Assembly (NCBI RefSeq): GCF_019583405.1
Contig: NZ_SZUU01000005.1
Coordinates: 62,001 to 126,000, forward strand
Source: Bacteroides fragilis
GTDB lineage: Bacteria; Bacteroidota; Bacteroidia; Bacteroidales; Bacteroidaceae
DNA: 64,000 bases
Reading direction: 5' to 3'
The stretch's first letter is position 1, and the number at the start of each line of letters is the position of its first letter. The notes under the pieces are model-generated. The model was not told where the DNA came from and made no database searches. It saw only the letters and a program-made list of their open reading frames with translations. Positions 27,871 to 37,099 of this stretch are shown one piece after another. The position numbers and the translations under genes were made by a program.

Positions 27871-29049
27871 ATGAATATGAGAAAAGTATTTTATTTAGTC
27901 TTATCACTTGTAATTGCAAGTTGCACCTCTAATAAGGAACTGCAAGAGAAACTGGCATTTATTGATGTCACCAAAGAATATCCCGAAAAGAAAATTGAGC
28001 TCACCGATATTGCGGATGTCTCTTATCTGTACCTCAATTCGAAAAATGATGATTATCTCTATAAAGGCAGCATTGATTATGTAACCGAAAACAATATTAT
28101 TGTTATAGACCGCTCTCAGAACAGCGTGCTGTTTTTCTCAAAAGAGGGAAATCCCAAATCACATTTTAACCGTAGGGGACAGGGATCGGAAGAATACAGA
28201 GATGCATATTCGGTAATGTATGACGAAGCAAATGATGAAGTGTTTGTTTCGCCCGACTTTAGCGATCATATTATGGTCTATTCATCATTGGGTGAATTCA
28301 AAAGGAAAATAAATTTACCTCAGACGAATGTTAACGGACAAATGGCTTTGTTTGACGATGTGTCCATATTGGTGTATGATAACACGAAATTGTGGAAATC
28401 TATCATGCAAAGCAATGCCCCAGATATAGTACAAACCATTGATTCAGCTTTCTTTCTTATTTCTAAATTGGATGGTACAGTGCTGGATTATATCTCACTA
28501 CCAAACAAAAATATAGATCTGAGTTATAAAGATTTGAACAGTGTATTTACTGGTCAGGTGAGTTACGGACGTGTGAGAAAGTCGGCTGACGGATTACTTT
28601 TATACAATCCTGAATCCGACACCGTTTTTCATTACAGCAAAGAAAAGCGTTTAACTCCATATATGCACAAAAAACCAATATTGAGCAGTCAAACCTCAAT
28701 GACGGTTATGGATATCTGCATGGATGCGGGAAAATATCAGTTTATAGCGGTTTACCCTTATCGGGAAACAGCGAAATCTCCGACACCAAAGTATTATATG
28801 CGCAACAAAGCAACAGGAGAACTGTTTCGCCCAAAAATAACTCTTTCCGATTTTGAAGGAAAAGAGTTGTATATCAATCCCCGGCTTTTAAATTATTATG
28901 AACATGCATACCACTTTGAACTGGATTTTGCTGAACTCGAAGAAGCATATTACAAAAACAAGCTCAGCGGTAAACTCAAAGAACAGGTTGCTTCACTTCT
29001 TGAAGATGAGGAAAGTAATAATGTTTTTGTGTTTGCGGATTTTTATTGA
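27871..29049 (+). CDS. BF3164-like beta-propeller lipoprotein 2
   Basis: The 392-residue protein has the lipoprotein signal VLSLVIASCTSN (Cys18). IELTDIADVSYLYLNSKND then marks the family start and NRRGQGSEEYRDAYSVMYDE the glycine-rich signature near residue 100, with further propeller blades to the end. It is a distant paralogue of the protein at 22386-23504 (compare GQGPGEYREIYDA). The longest frame uses a TTG at 27862; the ATG at 27871 is preferred. The peptide remnant and the IS fragment lie directly upstream. Nothing recognisable was found in the 220 bases after it. Confidence 0.75.
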   Translation: MNMRKVFYLVLSLVIASCTSNKELQEKLAFIDVTKEYPEKKIELTDIADVSYLYLNSKNDDYLYKGSIDYVTENNIIVIDRSQNSVLFFSKEGNPKSHFNRRGQGSEEYRDAYSVMYDEANDEVFVSPDFSDHIMVYSSLGEFKRKINLPQTNVNGQMALFDDVSILVYDNTKLWKSIMQSNAPDIVQTIDSAFFLISKLDGTVLDYISLPNKNIDLSYKDLNSVFTGQVSYGRVRKSADGLLLYNPESDTVFHYSKEKRLTPYMHKKPILSSQTSMTVMDICMDAGKYQFIAVYPYRETAKSPTPKYYMRNKATGELFRPKITLSDFEGKELYINPRLLNYYEHAYHFELDFAELEEAYYKNKLSGKLKEQVASLLEDEESNNVFVFADFY

Positions 29050-29269
29050 TAAAAACACACCTTCTGGGGTTGTTTTCAATATTGAGTGATTTGTAAAAAG
29101 AGTTACAGATAAGCCTGGACTACATGAAGAGATGATATTACATGTCGTACCAAGATCAATACAATATTTTAGTAATTGCCAACAAGTCTTCAAACTACAA
29201 AACAATGACTTTTCTCGTAGCGCACTCAGCGATAATACTCATTATTAAATATTTAATAGAGGGGGAAGT

Positions 29270-32200
29270 TTACAAAAGTCCCGCCCACTCCTGGTTGGTT
29301 AGTGTGGGGAGCTGATCTGTTTCTGTGATGAAAGTTTCCGCCAGTTTTCGTTTTTCCTCTTGTAGCTGTATGATTTTCTCTTCTATGCTTCCTTGCGTGA
29401 TGAAACGGTAGGCAATTACTTGTTTGTCTTGTCCGATACGGTGCGCGCGGGCAATGGCCTGTGCTTCGGCTGCCGGGTTCCACCAGGGATCGATGATGAA
29501 CACATAGTCTGCTTGTGTCAGGTTGAGGCCCACTCCTCCGGCTTTTAGTGAGATAAGGAAAGCTTGTATCCTGGGGTCACGGCTAAAGCGTGCAATCTCT
29601 TCCGGGCGATTGGTAGAAGAGCCTGTTAGAAGAGCATAATCCCATTGACGTTTACGAAACTCATCGGCCACCAACTCCAGATGTTTAACGAAAGAAGAAA
29701 AAATCAATACCTTATGGCCTTCGCTCCGGAGTGTTTCGAAGGTCTCTATAATCAGGTTTAGTTTACCGGATTCACCGATGAAACCGGGTAAAATCATCTG
29801 CGGATGGCAAGCGAGTTGCCTTAAACGGAGAATCCCGTTGAGTACTATGAGCGGTTGCTGACCCTTCTCTGCGGTCTGTTCCAGCAGAATGTTCCGGAGA
29901 CTGTTCTTTTCATGTTGGTAGAGCTCGTTCTGTTTCTTTGCCATGTCGCAATAAATCACTTCTTCGGTTAATGACGGTAGTTCCGGAGCTACTTCCTGCT
30001 TGCTTCTGCGTAGTATAAATGGGGAAATGAGTTGTCGTAGACGAAACTTCATCCGTTCGTCACCTTGACGGATGGCGTTGATGAACTGTTTGCTGAACGC
30101 TGTCTCGTTTCCTAAAAGTTCAGGCTGTAGAAAATGAAACTGTGCCCAAAGATCCTTCAGGGAATTCTCAATAGGAGTTCCTGTCAGAATTAGCCTGTGT
30201 TTACTTTGTAATTGTATCGCTGAACGGAATGTAAGTGATTCGCTGTTTTTTATGTTTTGACTTTCATCGAGAACTATGTACTCAAACTTATATTGGGATA
30301 AAGTCGCAATATTATTGCGCATCGTGCCATAAGTGGTAAAGACCAGATGATATTGGTCGAAGTGCTTTGACAAGCGATTGATTTCATTGGCGGAGTTTCC
30401 GTTATATTCCGTCATTGACAGGCTGGTAAAACGGGATGCTTCCCGTTTCCAATTATGCAAAAGCGAGGTGGGCACAACAATAAGGGTGGCATGCAGGCGT
30501 GGTGTCTGGCTTTTCTTTTGATTTAGTACAGCACATTGCAAATCGTTTTGTCCGCTTCGGGAGGCGTTGGGGGCTTCGGTTTTTACCGGAAAAAGTGATA
30601 ACTGTCCCTTTTCATCGAAGAAAGCTTCCTTTTGCACAGGAGAGCCTTGAGTATTTTCTTTCTCTTCCAGGCTGTTTGTTTCCTGATTTGTTGAGGCGGC
30701 TGTTCCCGGTTTGTAGATGTATTGTAAAAGTGTAAGGGTTTGCAAGGTCTTTCCAAGGCCCATATCATCGGCCAGACATCCTTCGAATCTTTCGAGGTAT
30801 AGGTTTGCCATCCATGAGAAACCTTTCTGCTGATAGGGGCGAAGATTGGCCTTGAGTCCTGCAGGTACAGGGATTGGTTTCTCCAATCGGACACCGGTTG
30901 CTATACCTGGACCTTTTTCCAGGATCGATTTTATTACACCCACAAAAGGACGCTTCAGTCGGATGTTCTTACCTGATTCTTTACCTATCTCAAGCAGATT
31001 GGCGTATTTGGTGAACCATTCTTCGGGGAGGAGGATAATGCGTCCGTCAGAGAGGGGATATTCCCTGTTGTTGTCCAGTATATTTTTGCGGAATCGGCTA
31101 AAGGGAATTTTCTGATTGTCTATGACGACATTGATATGTAATTCGAACCAGTCGGGGCCATCTTCGTAATCCTGTTCTATCCGGATATCCGGAAGATAGT
31201 ATGGCTTCTTGTGCGTATCACTTGATAAGATAAACTTTTCCAGTAGCATTTCCCGGTGACGGCTGACCCACTCGGTAATGTTTTTTTCGGGAGCGATAGG
31301 CGATAGTTTGAAATGGGAATCACTGACACATTGTAATCCGGCTTTTTGAAGCAGACGGATTGCCTGCTTCTCGGCAGCTGAGTTACGTTGGAAATAGTGG
31401 ATGACAGTTTGTCCATTCTCTTGCCCCTGGAAGATGATTTTCTTGATTCCATCGGAACCATGAGGTGAAAAAGTCCGGTCTCCATAACGAAAATCAAGCC
31501 GTAACAAAGTATCATTATAGATTGTATCTTCAAGGTAGAGATAAGCATCACACGGACGTCTTTCTCTGATCACTTTGACTCCTTGAATATTGATTTCATG
31601 GTAATATGCAAGGGGAATCATGATATTGTCTATGTATTTTTCAGTCAATGAAGCGTCCACGCTGATACGTTCTTTCTTGGTGAAAGGCAGTAAGCGTGAA
31701 GCTTCAATATGGGGGACAGTAAATAAATCCATACCCAGCAATAAGGTGGCAGGATTGGAGGTGAGGACAGTGACAGGTTTTTGTTCCATCAGTGAAACCG
31801 GCAGGTCGTCATAGTAGCATTGCAGTTGATAGCTGAAATGTTCCTCGGTTACTTTAAAAGAGAAATGGGCTTCTAAATCGTGGGGATGGACACGGTATGC
31901 ATGGTGTTCATAGAGTTGCTTGCTTCCACTTGGTTTCTGATAAAACGGAAGTTGTCTGGTGCGTATCAGTTCTAACATCTCCAACAGTTTTTTCTCTATG
32001 AAAGGACGGATTTGTTCTTTAAGTTTGTTATTGTCCTCGGCCAGTTTGCGGAGGAATTTAGGGACTGTTTTTTCACGGGAATAGACTCCCATCAGATATT
32101 TTTCAGTATAATGAGAAGCAATGTCAATGGCTTTTTGTTCTGCTTCATTCATTTTTTTGATCGCATCGGGAGAGGCATGGAAAGCTTGTTCGATCACTTC

Positions 32201-32311
32201 CAACGTGTTGTCAGGGGTTCGGCTGACAGTGTAGGGGATGAGTAATATCCCCAGAACAGGGTGCTCTACGAGTACAATGACAACTTGGTTGGTGGAAAGT
32301 GCTTTTTTCAT
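29270..32311 (-). CDS. SNF2/Swi2-family DEAD-box-like helicase
   Basis: The 1013-residue cytoplasmic ATPase of the SNF2 class has an N-terminal unknown region of about 480 residues. Motif I is CLADDMGLGKTLQT near residue 515, motif II is DESQ (VLDESQNIKN), motif III LILTGTPIENSLKDLWAQ, and motifs V-VI VGLNLTQADYVFIIDPWWNPAAEAQA and ARAHRIGQDKQV. Bacterial members move along double-stranded DNA or remodel RNA polymerase; no restriction or defence partner is adjacent here. It has its own promoter box and is divergent from the mnmA paralogue. Confidence 0.93.
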   Translation of the reverse strand: MKKALSTNQVVIVLVEHPVLGILLIPYTVSRTPDNTLEVIEQAFHASPDAIKKMNEAEQKAIDIASHYTEKYLMGVYSREKTVPKFLRKLAEDNNKLKEQIRPFIEKKLLEMLELIRTRQLPFYQKPSGSKQLYEHHAYRVHPHDLEAHFSFKVTEEHFSYQLQCYYDDLPVSLMEQKPVTVLTSNPATLLLGMDLFTVPHIEASRLLPFTKKERISVDASLTEKYIDNIMIPLAYYHEINIQGVKVIRERRPCDAYLYLEDTIYNDTLLRLDFRYGDRTFSPHGSDGIKKIIFQGQENGQTVIHYFQRNSAAEKQAIRLLQKAGLQCVSDSHFKLSPIAPEKNITEWVSRHREMLLEKFILSSDTHKKPYYLPDIRIEQDYEDGPDWFELHINVVIDNQKIPFSRFRKNILDNNREYPLSDGRIILLPEEWFTKYANLLEIGKESGKNIRLKRPFVGVIKSILEKGPGIATGVRLEKPIPVPAGLKANLRPYQQKGFSWMANLYLERFEGCLADDMGLGKTLQTLTLLQYIYKPGTAASTNQETNSLEEKENTQGSPVQKEAFFDEKGQLSLFPVKTEAPNASRSGQNDLQCAVLNQKKSQTPRLHATLIVVPTSLLHNWKREASRFTSLSMTEYNGNSANEINRLSKHFDQYHLVFTTYGTMRNNIATLSQYKFEYIVLDESQNIKNSESLTFRSAIQLQSKHRLILTGTPIENSLKDLWAQFHFLQPELLGNETAFSKQFINAIRQGDERMKFRLRQLISPFILRRSKQEVAPELPSLTEEVIYCDMAKKQNELYQHEKNSLRNILLEQTAEKGQQPLIVLNGILRLRQLACHPQMILPGFIGESGKLNLIIETFETLRSEGHKVLIFSSFVKHLELVADEFRKRQWDYALLTGSSTNRPEEIARFSRDPRIQAFLISLKAGGVGLNLTQADYVFIIDPWWNPAAEAQAIARAHRIGQDKQVIAYRFITQGSIEEKIIQLQEEKRKLAETFITETDQLPTLTNQEWAGLL

Positions 32312-32330
32312 TCTGTCCGGTTTGGAAGGT

Positions 32331-32338
32331 CAAAGATA
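32331..32338 (-). promoter_or_regulatory. -7 box (TATCTTTG) for the SNF2 helicase gene
   Basis: It matches TAnnTTTG 19 bases before the ATG at 32311. It faces away from the mnmA box at 32351-32358, with 12 bases between them. Confidence 0.55.
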
Positions 32339-32350
32339 CGGGATTTTATG

Positions 32351-32358
32351 TAATTTTG
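32351..32358 (+). promoter_or_regulatory. -7 box (TAATTTTG) for the mnmA paralogue
   Basis: It matches TAnnTTTG and ends 4 bases before the ATG at 32363, so the predicted transcript starts at or next to the start codon. Confidence 0.5.
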
Positions 32359-32362
32359 CGGT

Positions 32363-33457
32363 ATGATGGAGGAAAACAAACGAGTCTTATTGGGAATGAG
32401 CGGTGGTACGGATAGCTCTGTGGCTGCCATGCTATTACTTGAAGCCGGTTATGAAGTAACGGGAGTTACCTTTCGTTTCTATGAGTTTAATGATTCTACG
32501 GAATACTTGGAAGATGCCCGTGCATTAGCAACTCGCTTAGGTATCGAACACATCACTTATGATGCGCGCGAGATTTTCCGGAAGAAAATTGTTGATTACT
32601 TTATCGATGAATATATGGCCGGACATACTCCGGTCCCCTGTACTCTTTGCAACAACTGGTTAAAATGGCCTTTGTTGGCCAAGATTGCCGATGAAATGGG
32701 TATTTTCTATTTAGCTACCGGTCATTATGTGAGAAAGAAATGGATGGACGGAAGCTATTATATTACGCTTGCCGCAGATCCGGATAAAGACCAGTCATTT
32801 TTTCTGTGGGGATTAAAACAGGATATTTTGCAACGTATGTTGCTTCCGATGGGTGAGATGACTAAACCTGAAGCACGTGCTTATGCTGCCGGAAGAGGTT
32901 TTGAGAAAGTTTCAAAAAAGAAAGATAGCATCGGGGTTTGTTTCTGTCCACTTGATTACCGTAGTTTTCTGAAAAAGCATCTTTGCGATGCGGGAGGCGA
33001 CAGGAGCAATAAAATAATCCGGGAAGTGGGCAAAGGCAGATTCCTCGATGAAAGCGGCAATTTTATTGCCTGGCATGAGGGATATCCTTTTTATACTATA
33101 GGGCAACGCAGGGGGTTAGGCATCCAACTGAACCGTGCTGTTTTTGTAAAGGAGATCCATCCTGAAACCAATGAAGTGATATTGGCTCCTTTAAAGTCCC
33201 TTGAAAAGTCAGAGATGTGGTTGAAAGACTGGAATATAATCAACGAATCCCGCCTGCTGGGCTATGATGATATTATTGTGAGAATACGTTATAGGAAACA
33301 GGAAAACCATTGTTCTGTCACAATCACTCCGGAGGGATTATTGCATATACAACTACACGAACCTTTGTCCGCCATTGCAGAAGGACAAGCAGCCGCTTTC
33401 TATAAGGATGGTTTGTTGTTGGGAGGAGGGATTATAACGATGGATGATGAACGATGA
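32363..33457 (+). CDS. mnmA: tRNA 2-thiouridylase MnmA (paralogue)
   Basis: The 364-residue cytoplasmic enzyme adenylates and thiolates U34 of tRNA Lys, Glu and Gln. The P-loop is [14 protein letters not shown] near residue 8. The catalytic Cys pair is in [13 protein letters not shown] (first Cys) and [15 protein letters not shown] (second Cys). The central and C-terminal beta-barrel domains follow ([12 protein letters not shown]). Bacteroides genomes typically carry more than one MnmA-like gene, and the replacement of the usual NPC by VPC suggests this is a divergent copy. An ATG one codon later is an equally possible start. The stop codon lies inside the left arm of the downstream hairpin. 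Confidence 0.88.
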   Translation: MMEENKRVLLGMSGGTDSSVAAMLLLEAGYEVTGVTFRFYEFNDSTEYLEDARALATRLGIEHITYDAREIFRKKIVDYFIDEYMAGHTPVPCTLCNNWLKWPLLAKIADEMGIFYLATGHYVRKKWMDGSYYITLAADPDKDQSFFLWGLKQDILQRMLLPMGEMTKPEARAYAAGRGFEKVSKKKDSIGVCFCPLDYRSFLKKHLCDAGGDRSNKIIREVGKGRFLDESGNFIAWHEGYPFYTIGQRRGLGIQLNRAVFVKEIHPETNEVILAPLKSLEKSEMWLKDWNIINESRLLGYDDIIVRIRYRKQENHCSVTITPEGLLHIQLHEPLSAIAEGQAAAFYKDGLLLGGGIITMDDER

Positions 33458-33496
33458 ATCGTATGCGGATAGCACACAGCCCATTCATCGTTCATC
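33446..33496. terminator. Hairpin between the convergent mnmA and GH3-like genes
   Basis: GATGAACGATGAAT (33446-33459) pairs exactly with ATTCATCGTTCATC (33483-33496) over a 23-nt loop. Its left arm includes the mnmA stop codon. T-rich sequence follows on the plus strand. Confidence 0.6.
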
Positions 33497-33512
33497 GTTT
33501 ATCGTTCATTGT

Positions 33513-35024
33513 TTATTGTTTATTCAAAGCAATCATTTCTTCAATGTAGTCTCTTGTATTGCTGAGTCTCGGTACTTTATGCTGACCACCTAATTTCCCT
33601 TTTTGAGCTAACCAGTCATGGAAAAGTCCTTTGCGTGCGACAATCACTTCCAATGGTTGGAGAGCGATATCTTTCCATCGTTTTGCTTCGTAGTCGGAGT
33701 TTACTTCTTTCAGTGTAGTGTCCAGTACCGCCGCAAATCTTTCGATGGAATCGGGCATTTTGGCAAACTCAATAAGCCATTGATGACGGCATTTGGCATT
33801 TTCATCCATAAATACGGGGGCAGCGGAATATTCGCTGACTTGGGCACCAGTTTCAGCACATGCTTTGGCAAGCCCTTTTTCTGCATTATCTACGATCAGC
33901 TCTTCACCAAAAGCATTGATGAAGTGCTTGGTACGTCCTGTAATGACGAACTTATACGGATTCTTTCTGGTGAATTTCACAGTATCTCCGATCATGTACC
34001 GCCATAATCCGCAGGAAGTGGAGATCACCATAGCATAATTTTTATTTAGCTCTACTTCTTCAAGGCAATAGGTGCGGGGATTCTCTTTTTCCACATCCTC
34101 CAAAGGAATAAATTCGTAGAAAATACCATAGTCAATCATCAATAACATAGATGGGTCGGAGAAATCGTTTTGTGTCCCGAAATATCCTTCCGATGCATTG
34201 TAGGTTTCGACATAATGCATTTTAGAAGAATGAATGACTTGCTTATATTGTTCACGGTAAGGGGTAAAAGCGACGCCTCCATGGAAGAATACTTCCAGAT
34301 TGGGCCATACTTCTTCCAAGGTCTGCTTGCCTGTTTTTTCAAGAATACGTTTGATTAAGACCAGCATCCAGGAAGGAACACCCGAAAGATTGGTTACATC
34401 CACCGGTATGGTGCTGTTGGCGATAGCTTCAATTTTGGTTTCCCATTCGTCCATTAATGCTATTTGCTTGCTTGGCACACGTATCAGGTTGATCAGCGGA
34501 CTTACATTCTGGATCAATATGGCTGAAAGGTCACCTACCAGACTATGGTTGGAGTTCAGGTTCGGACTATGGCTGCCTCCCAGAATCAGTCCTTTACCGG
34601 AAAAAAAACGGCTGTCGGGATTCATGCGGAAGTAGATTGCGGCCGCGTCTTTTCCTCCCCGGTAATGAATATCCTGCAAGGCCTCTTTGCTAACCGGAAG
34701 AAACTTGCTTTTATCGTTTGTGGTGCCCGAGGATTTTGCAAACCAGCGTATTTCTGAAGGCCACAATAGGTTTTGTTCGCCTGCACGGAGACGTTCCACA
34801 TAGGGCTTTACTTCTTCGTAGGTTTGTATGGGGAGTCGGTTTTTAAAGTCTTCGTAGTTGCGGATAGATTTATAATCATACTTTTTTCCCCATTCGGTAT
34901 TCTCTGCCTGTTTTACCAGACGACTCAATACCCGGTGTTGTATTTCTCCGGCTTGTGTATCGTAAAGATCTATGGCTTTTAAACGGGAATCAAAAACTTT
35001 GCTTATAATCTTTGTAATATTCAT
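33513..35024 (-). CDS. GH3 auxin-responsive-family acyl-adenylating enzyme
   Basis: The 503-residue protein is of the GH3 type, related to plant acyl-amido synthetases and to the ANL adenylating superfamily. Segments matching the family include WFAKSSGTTNDKSKFLP (ATP-binding loop near residue 90), VETYNASEGYFGTQ near 270 and TRDYIEEM at the end. Bacterial members are found widely in Bacteroidetes with unknown substrates, probably carboxylic or amino acids. It is a single gene with a promoter box 30 bases upstream, divergent from pfkA. Confidence 0.88.
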   Translation of the reverse strand: MNITKIISKVFDSRLKAIDLYDTQAGEIQHRVLSRLVKQAENTEWGKKYDYKSIRNYEDFKNRLPIQTYEEVKPYVERLRAGEQNLLWPSEIRWFAKSSGTTNDKSKFLPVSKEALQDIHYRGGKDAAAIYFRMNPDSRFFSGKGLILGGSHSPNLNSNHSLVGDLSAILIQNVSPLINLIRVPSKQIALMDEWETKIEAIANSTIPVDVTNLSGVPSWMLVLIKRILEKTGKQTLEEVWPNLEVFFHGGVAFTPYREQYKQVIHSSKMHYVETYNASEGYFGTQNDFSDPSMLLMIDYGIFYEFIPLEDVEKENPRTYCLEEVELNKNYAMVISTSCGLWRYMIGDTVKFTRKNPYKFVITGRTKHFINAFGEELIVDNAEKGLAKACAETGAQVSEYSAAPVFMDENAKCRHQWLIEFAKMPDSIERFAAVLDTTLKEVNSDYEAKRWKDIALQPLEVIVARKGLFHDWLAQKGKLGGQHKVPRLSNTRDYIEEMIALNKQ

Positions 35025-35053
35025 TGCTCTTTAACATATAATGTTTAGTCGTG

Positions 35054-35061
35054 CAAAAATA
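35054..35061 (-). promoter_or_regulatory. -7 box (TATTTTTG) for the GH3-like gene
   Basis: It matches TAnnTTTG on the minus strand, 29 bases before the ATG at 35024. Confidence 0.55.
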
Positions 35062-35193
35062 GCCTTAATTATCTTTTTTTTCTATCTTTACGACGGAAAT
35101 AATAGTTAAAAGTGAAGATATGTCATGCTTTTGTATGTAATAGAGTAGCTTTTTTCTTTTAAATACGTAATATTCAATAAAAAAAGAGCAGCA

Positions 35194-36204
35194 ATGAAGA
35201 TTGGAATTCTTACATCAGGCGGCGATTGCCCCGGTATAAACGCTACAATTCGTGGGGTATGCAAAACGGCCATTAATCATTATGGAATGGAAGTTGTGGG
35301 GATTCACAGTGGTTTTCAGGGATTGCTGACGAAAGAGATAGAATCGTTTACTGAAAAATCCTTGTCCGGATTGTTAAACCTGGGTGGTACTATGTTGGGA
35401 ACTTCACGCGAGAAGCCGTTCCGTAAGCAAGGTATTATTTCGGATGTGGATAAACCGGCGCTGATACAACGTAATATTGCTGAATTGGGACTTGATTGCG
35501 TGGTGTGTATCGGTGGAAATGGTACGCAAAAGACTGCCGCAAAATTTGCAGCGATGGGAATTAATATCGTTTCTGTTCCTAAGACGATTGATAATGATAT
35601 CTGGGGTACGGATATCTCTTTCGGATTCGATTCGGCAGTGAGCATTGCTACAGATGCTATCGACCGGCTTCACTCTACGGCAAGCTCTCACAAGCGGGTG
35701 ATGGTAATCGAAGTGATGGGGCATAAAGCAGGATGGATTGCTCTATACTCGGGTATGGCAGGAGGAGGAGATGTAATCCTGGTTCCGGAGATACCTTATA
35801 ATATAAAAAATATAGGGGATACAATTTTAAATCGTTTAAAAAAGGGGAAACCTTATTCGATTGTGGTCGTTGCCGAAGGTATCCAAACTGATGGGCGTAA
35901 GCGTGCTGCCGAATACATCGCCCAGGAAATTGAATATGAGACAGGTATTGAGACGCGTGAAACGGTGCTTGGCTATATTCAGCGCGGTGGCTCACCTACA
36001 CCTTTCGACCGTAACTTATCTACCCGAATGGGAGGGCATGCAACGGAGCTGATTGCTAATGGGCAGTTTGGACGTATGATTGCATTGAAAGGTGATGAAA
36101 TATCTTCCGTTGCATTAGAAGAAGTAGCCGGAAAGTTGAAATTAGTGACTGAAGAACATGACCTTGTTGTACAAGGGCGCAGGATGGGAATATGCTTCGG
36201 ATAA
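35194..36204 (+). CDS. pfkA: 6-phosphofructokinase
   Basis: The 336-residue glycolytic enzyme phosphorylates fructose 6-phosphate in the cytoplasm. GGDCPGINATIRG at the N-terminus forms the phosphate-donor site, VPKTIDNDIWGTDISFGFDSA holds the catalytic Asp, and EVMGHKAGWIALYSG and GYIQRGGSPTPFDR the sugar-phosphate site. The usual GGDGS loop reads GGNGT, with Asn for the Mg-binding Asp, and the residue after VP is Lys rather than Gly. Gly at the discriminating position suggests ATP, while PKTIDND is typical of PPi-dependent and long-type enzymes, so the phosphate donor is uncertain. The flanking genes are rnc (convergent) and the GH3-like gene (divergent). Confidence 0.92.
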   Translation: MKIGILTSGGDCPGINATIRGVCKTAINHYGMEVVGIHSGFQGLLTKEIESFTEKSLSGLLNLGGTMLGTSREKPFRKQGIISDVDKPALIQRNIAELGLDCVVCIGGNGTQKTAAKFAAMGINIVSVPKTIDNDIWGTDISFGFDSAVSIATDAIDRLHSTASSHKRVMVIEVMGHKAGWIALYSGMAGGGDVILVPEIPYNIKNIGDTILNRLKKGKPYSIVVVAEGIQTDGRKRAAEYIAQEIEYETGIETRETVLGYIQRGGSPTPFDRNLSTRMGGHATELIANGQFGRMIALKGDEISSVALEEVAGKLKLVTEEHDLVVQGRRMGICFG

Positions 36205-36222
36205 TAATCGGAGGTGTTTAGA

Positions 36223-37095
36223 CTATATACTGATATTTTCAGTTGATGTTATTTTATCAACTTGCGGAGATTCCTCTGTCTGGTTTATTTCAGGATCGTC
36301 GGGTGTATCTTCTGTGGAGATATTATTCTGTACTTTGGCTTCTTGTACACCTGCCATGAACTCAGGATCCCCTTTGATTTTTTTGAGAGCCATCTGTGCG
36401 GCATTCTGTTGTGATTCCTTTTTGGAGTATCCTGTACCGGCTCCTCCGAGTATGCCTTCAATCCGGACTTCTGTCTGAAACACAGGATTATTCTCTTTGT
36501 CAAGGAACTGTTCTATTAGTTCGAAAGAAACTTCCATCTTGTTTTTCTGGCTCCATTCAATCAGTTTAGACTTGAAGTTCACCTCTTTGCGTGAGAGTTT
36601 GTCCAGATCTATATAGGGCTCGATGATTTTCTTCTGCATAAACTGTTTGCAACATTCATATCCCCGGTCAAGATAAATGGCTCCAATAAAAGCTTCGAAC
36701 GCATTCCCATACATATAGCTGTTGTGGGAAGAAGAACGTGTAGAATATTTGATAAGTTTGTCCAGGCCTATTTCGACGGCGAGTTTATTCAAGGTTTCGC
36801 GCTGGACGATTTTAGAGCGGGTGTTCGTCAGGAATCCCTCTCTTTTACCTTCGAAATGTTGATAGACAATATCTCCTACAATGGCGTCAAGAATGGCGTC
36901 ACCAAGGAATTCCAGGCGTTCGTTGTTCAACGGGCGTCCTTTGTCCGAACGTACTGCCGTTGATTTATGCAGGAGAGCCTGCTCGTATAGCCGGATGTTG
37001 CGTGGATAGAATCCAAGTATGCGATAAAAACAAAAATAAGACTCTCTATCCTTACAGAACAGGAGCCTTATCTTATCTATTTTATTACGTAACAC
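36223..37095 (-). CDS. rnc: Ribonuclease III
   Basis: The 290-residue double-strand-specific endoribonuclease processes rRNA and other structured RNAs. The signature NNERLEFLGDAILDAIVGD is near residue 57, and YGNAFEAFIGAIYLDRGYE holds the second catalytic acid. A C-terminal double-stranded RNA-binding domain spans about 180-250, with GGAGTGYSKKESQQNAAQMA. An acidic tail of about 35 residues extends beyond the family's usual end. It follows fabF with a 4-base gap, in the common order acpP-fabF-rnc, and converges with pfkA. Confidence 0.95.
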   Translation of the reverse strand: MLRNKIDKIRLLFCKDRESYFCFYRILGFYPRNIRLYEQALLHKSTAVRSDKGRPLNNERLEFLGDAILDAIVGDIVYQHFEGKREGFLTNTRSKIVQRETLNKLAVEIGLDKLIKYSTRSSSHNSYMYGNAFEAFIGAIYLDRGYECCKQFMQKKIIEPYIDLDKLSRKEVNFKSKLIEWSQKNKMEVSFELIEQFLDKENNPVFQTEVRIEGILGGAGTGYSKKESQQNAAQMALKKIKGDPEFMAGVQEAKVQNNISTEDTPDDPEINQTEESPQVDKITSTENISI

Positions 37096-37099
37096 GACT

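Noticed and set aside
20029..29049. Whole low-GC island as a prophage or conjugative element
   Set aside because: No integrase, tRNA-side attachment site, tra or phage structural gene is visible; only a decayed IS fragment indicates mobility.
29050..29269. Possible small gene or IS fragment after the second propeller lipoprotein
   Set aside because: Frames on both strands are short and broken, and no motif could be recognised.
29270..32311. SNF2 helicase as part of a defence system
   Set aside because: No nuclease, methylase or other defence partner is adjacent; its neighbours are housekeeping genes with separate promoters.
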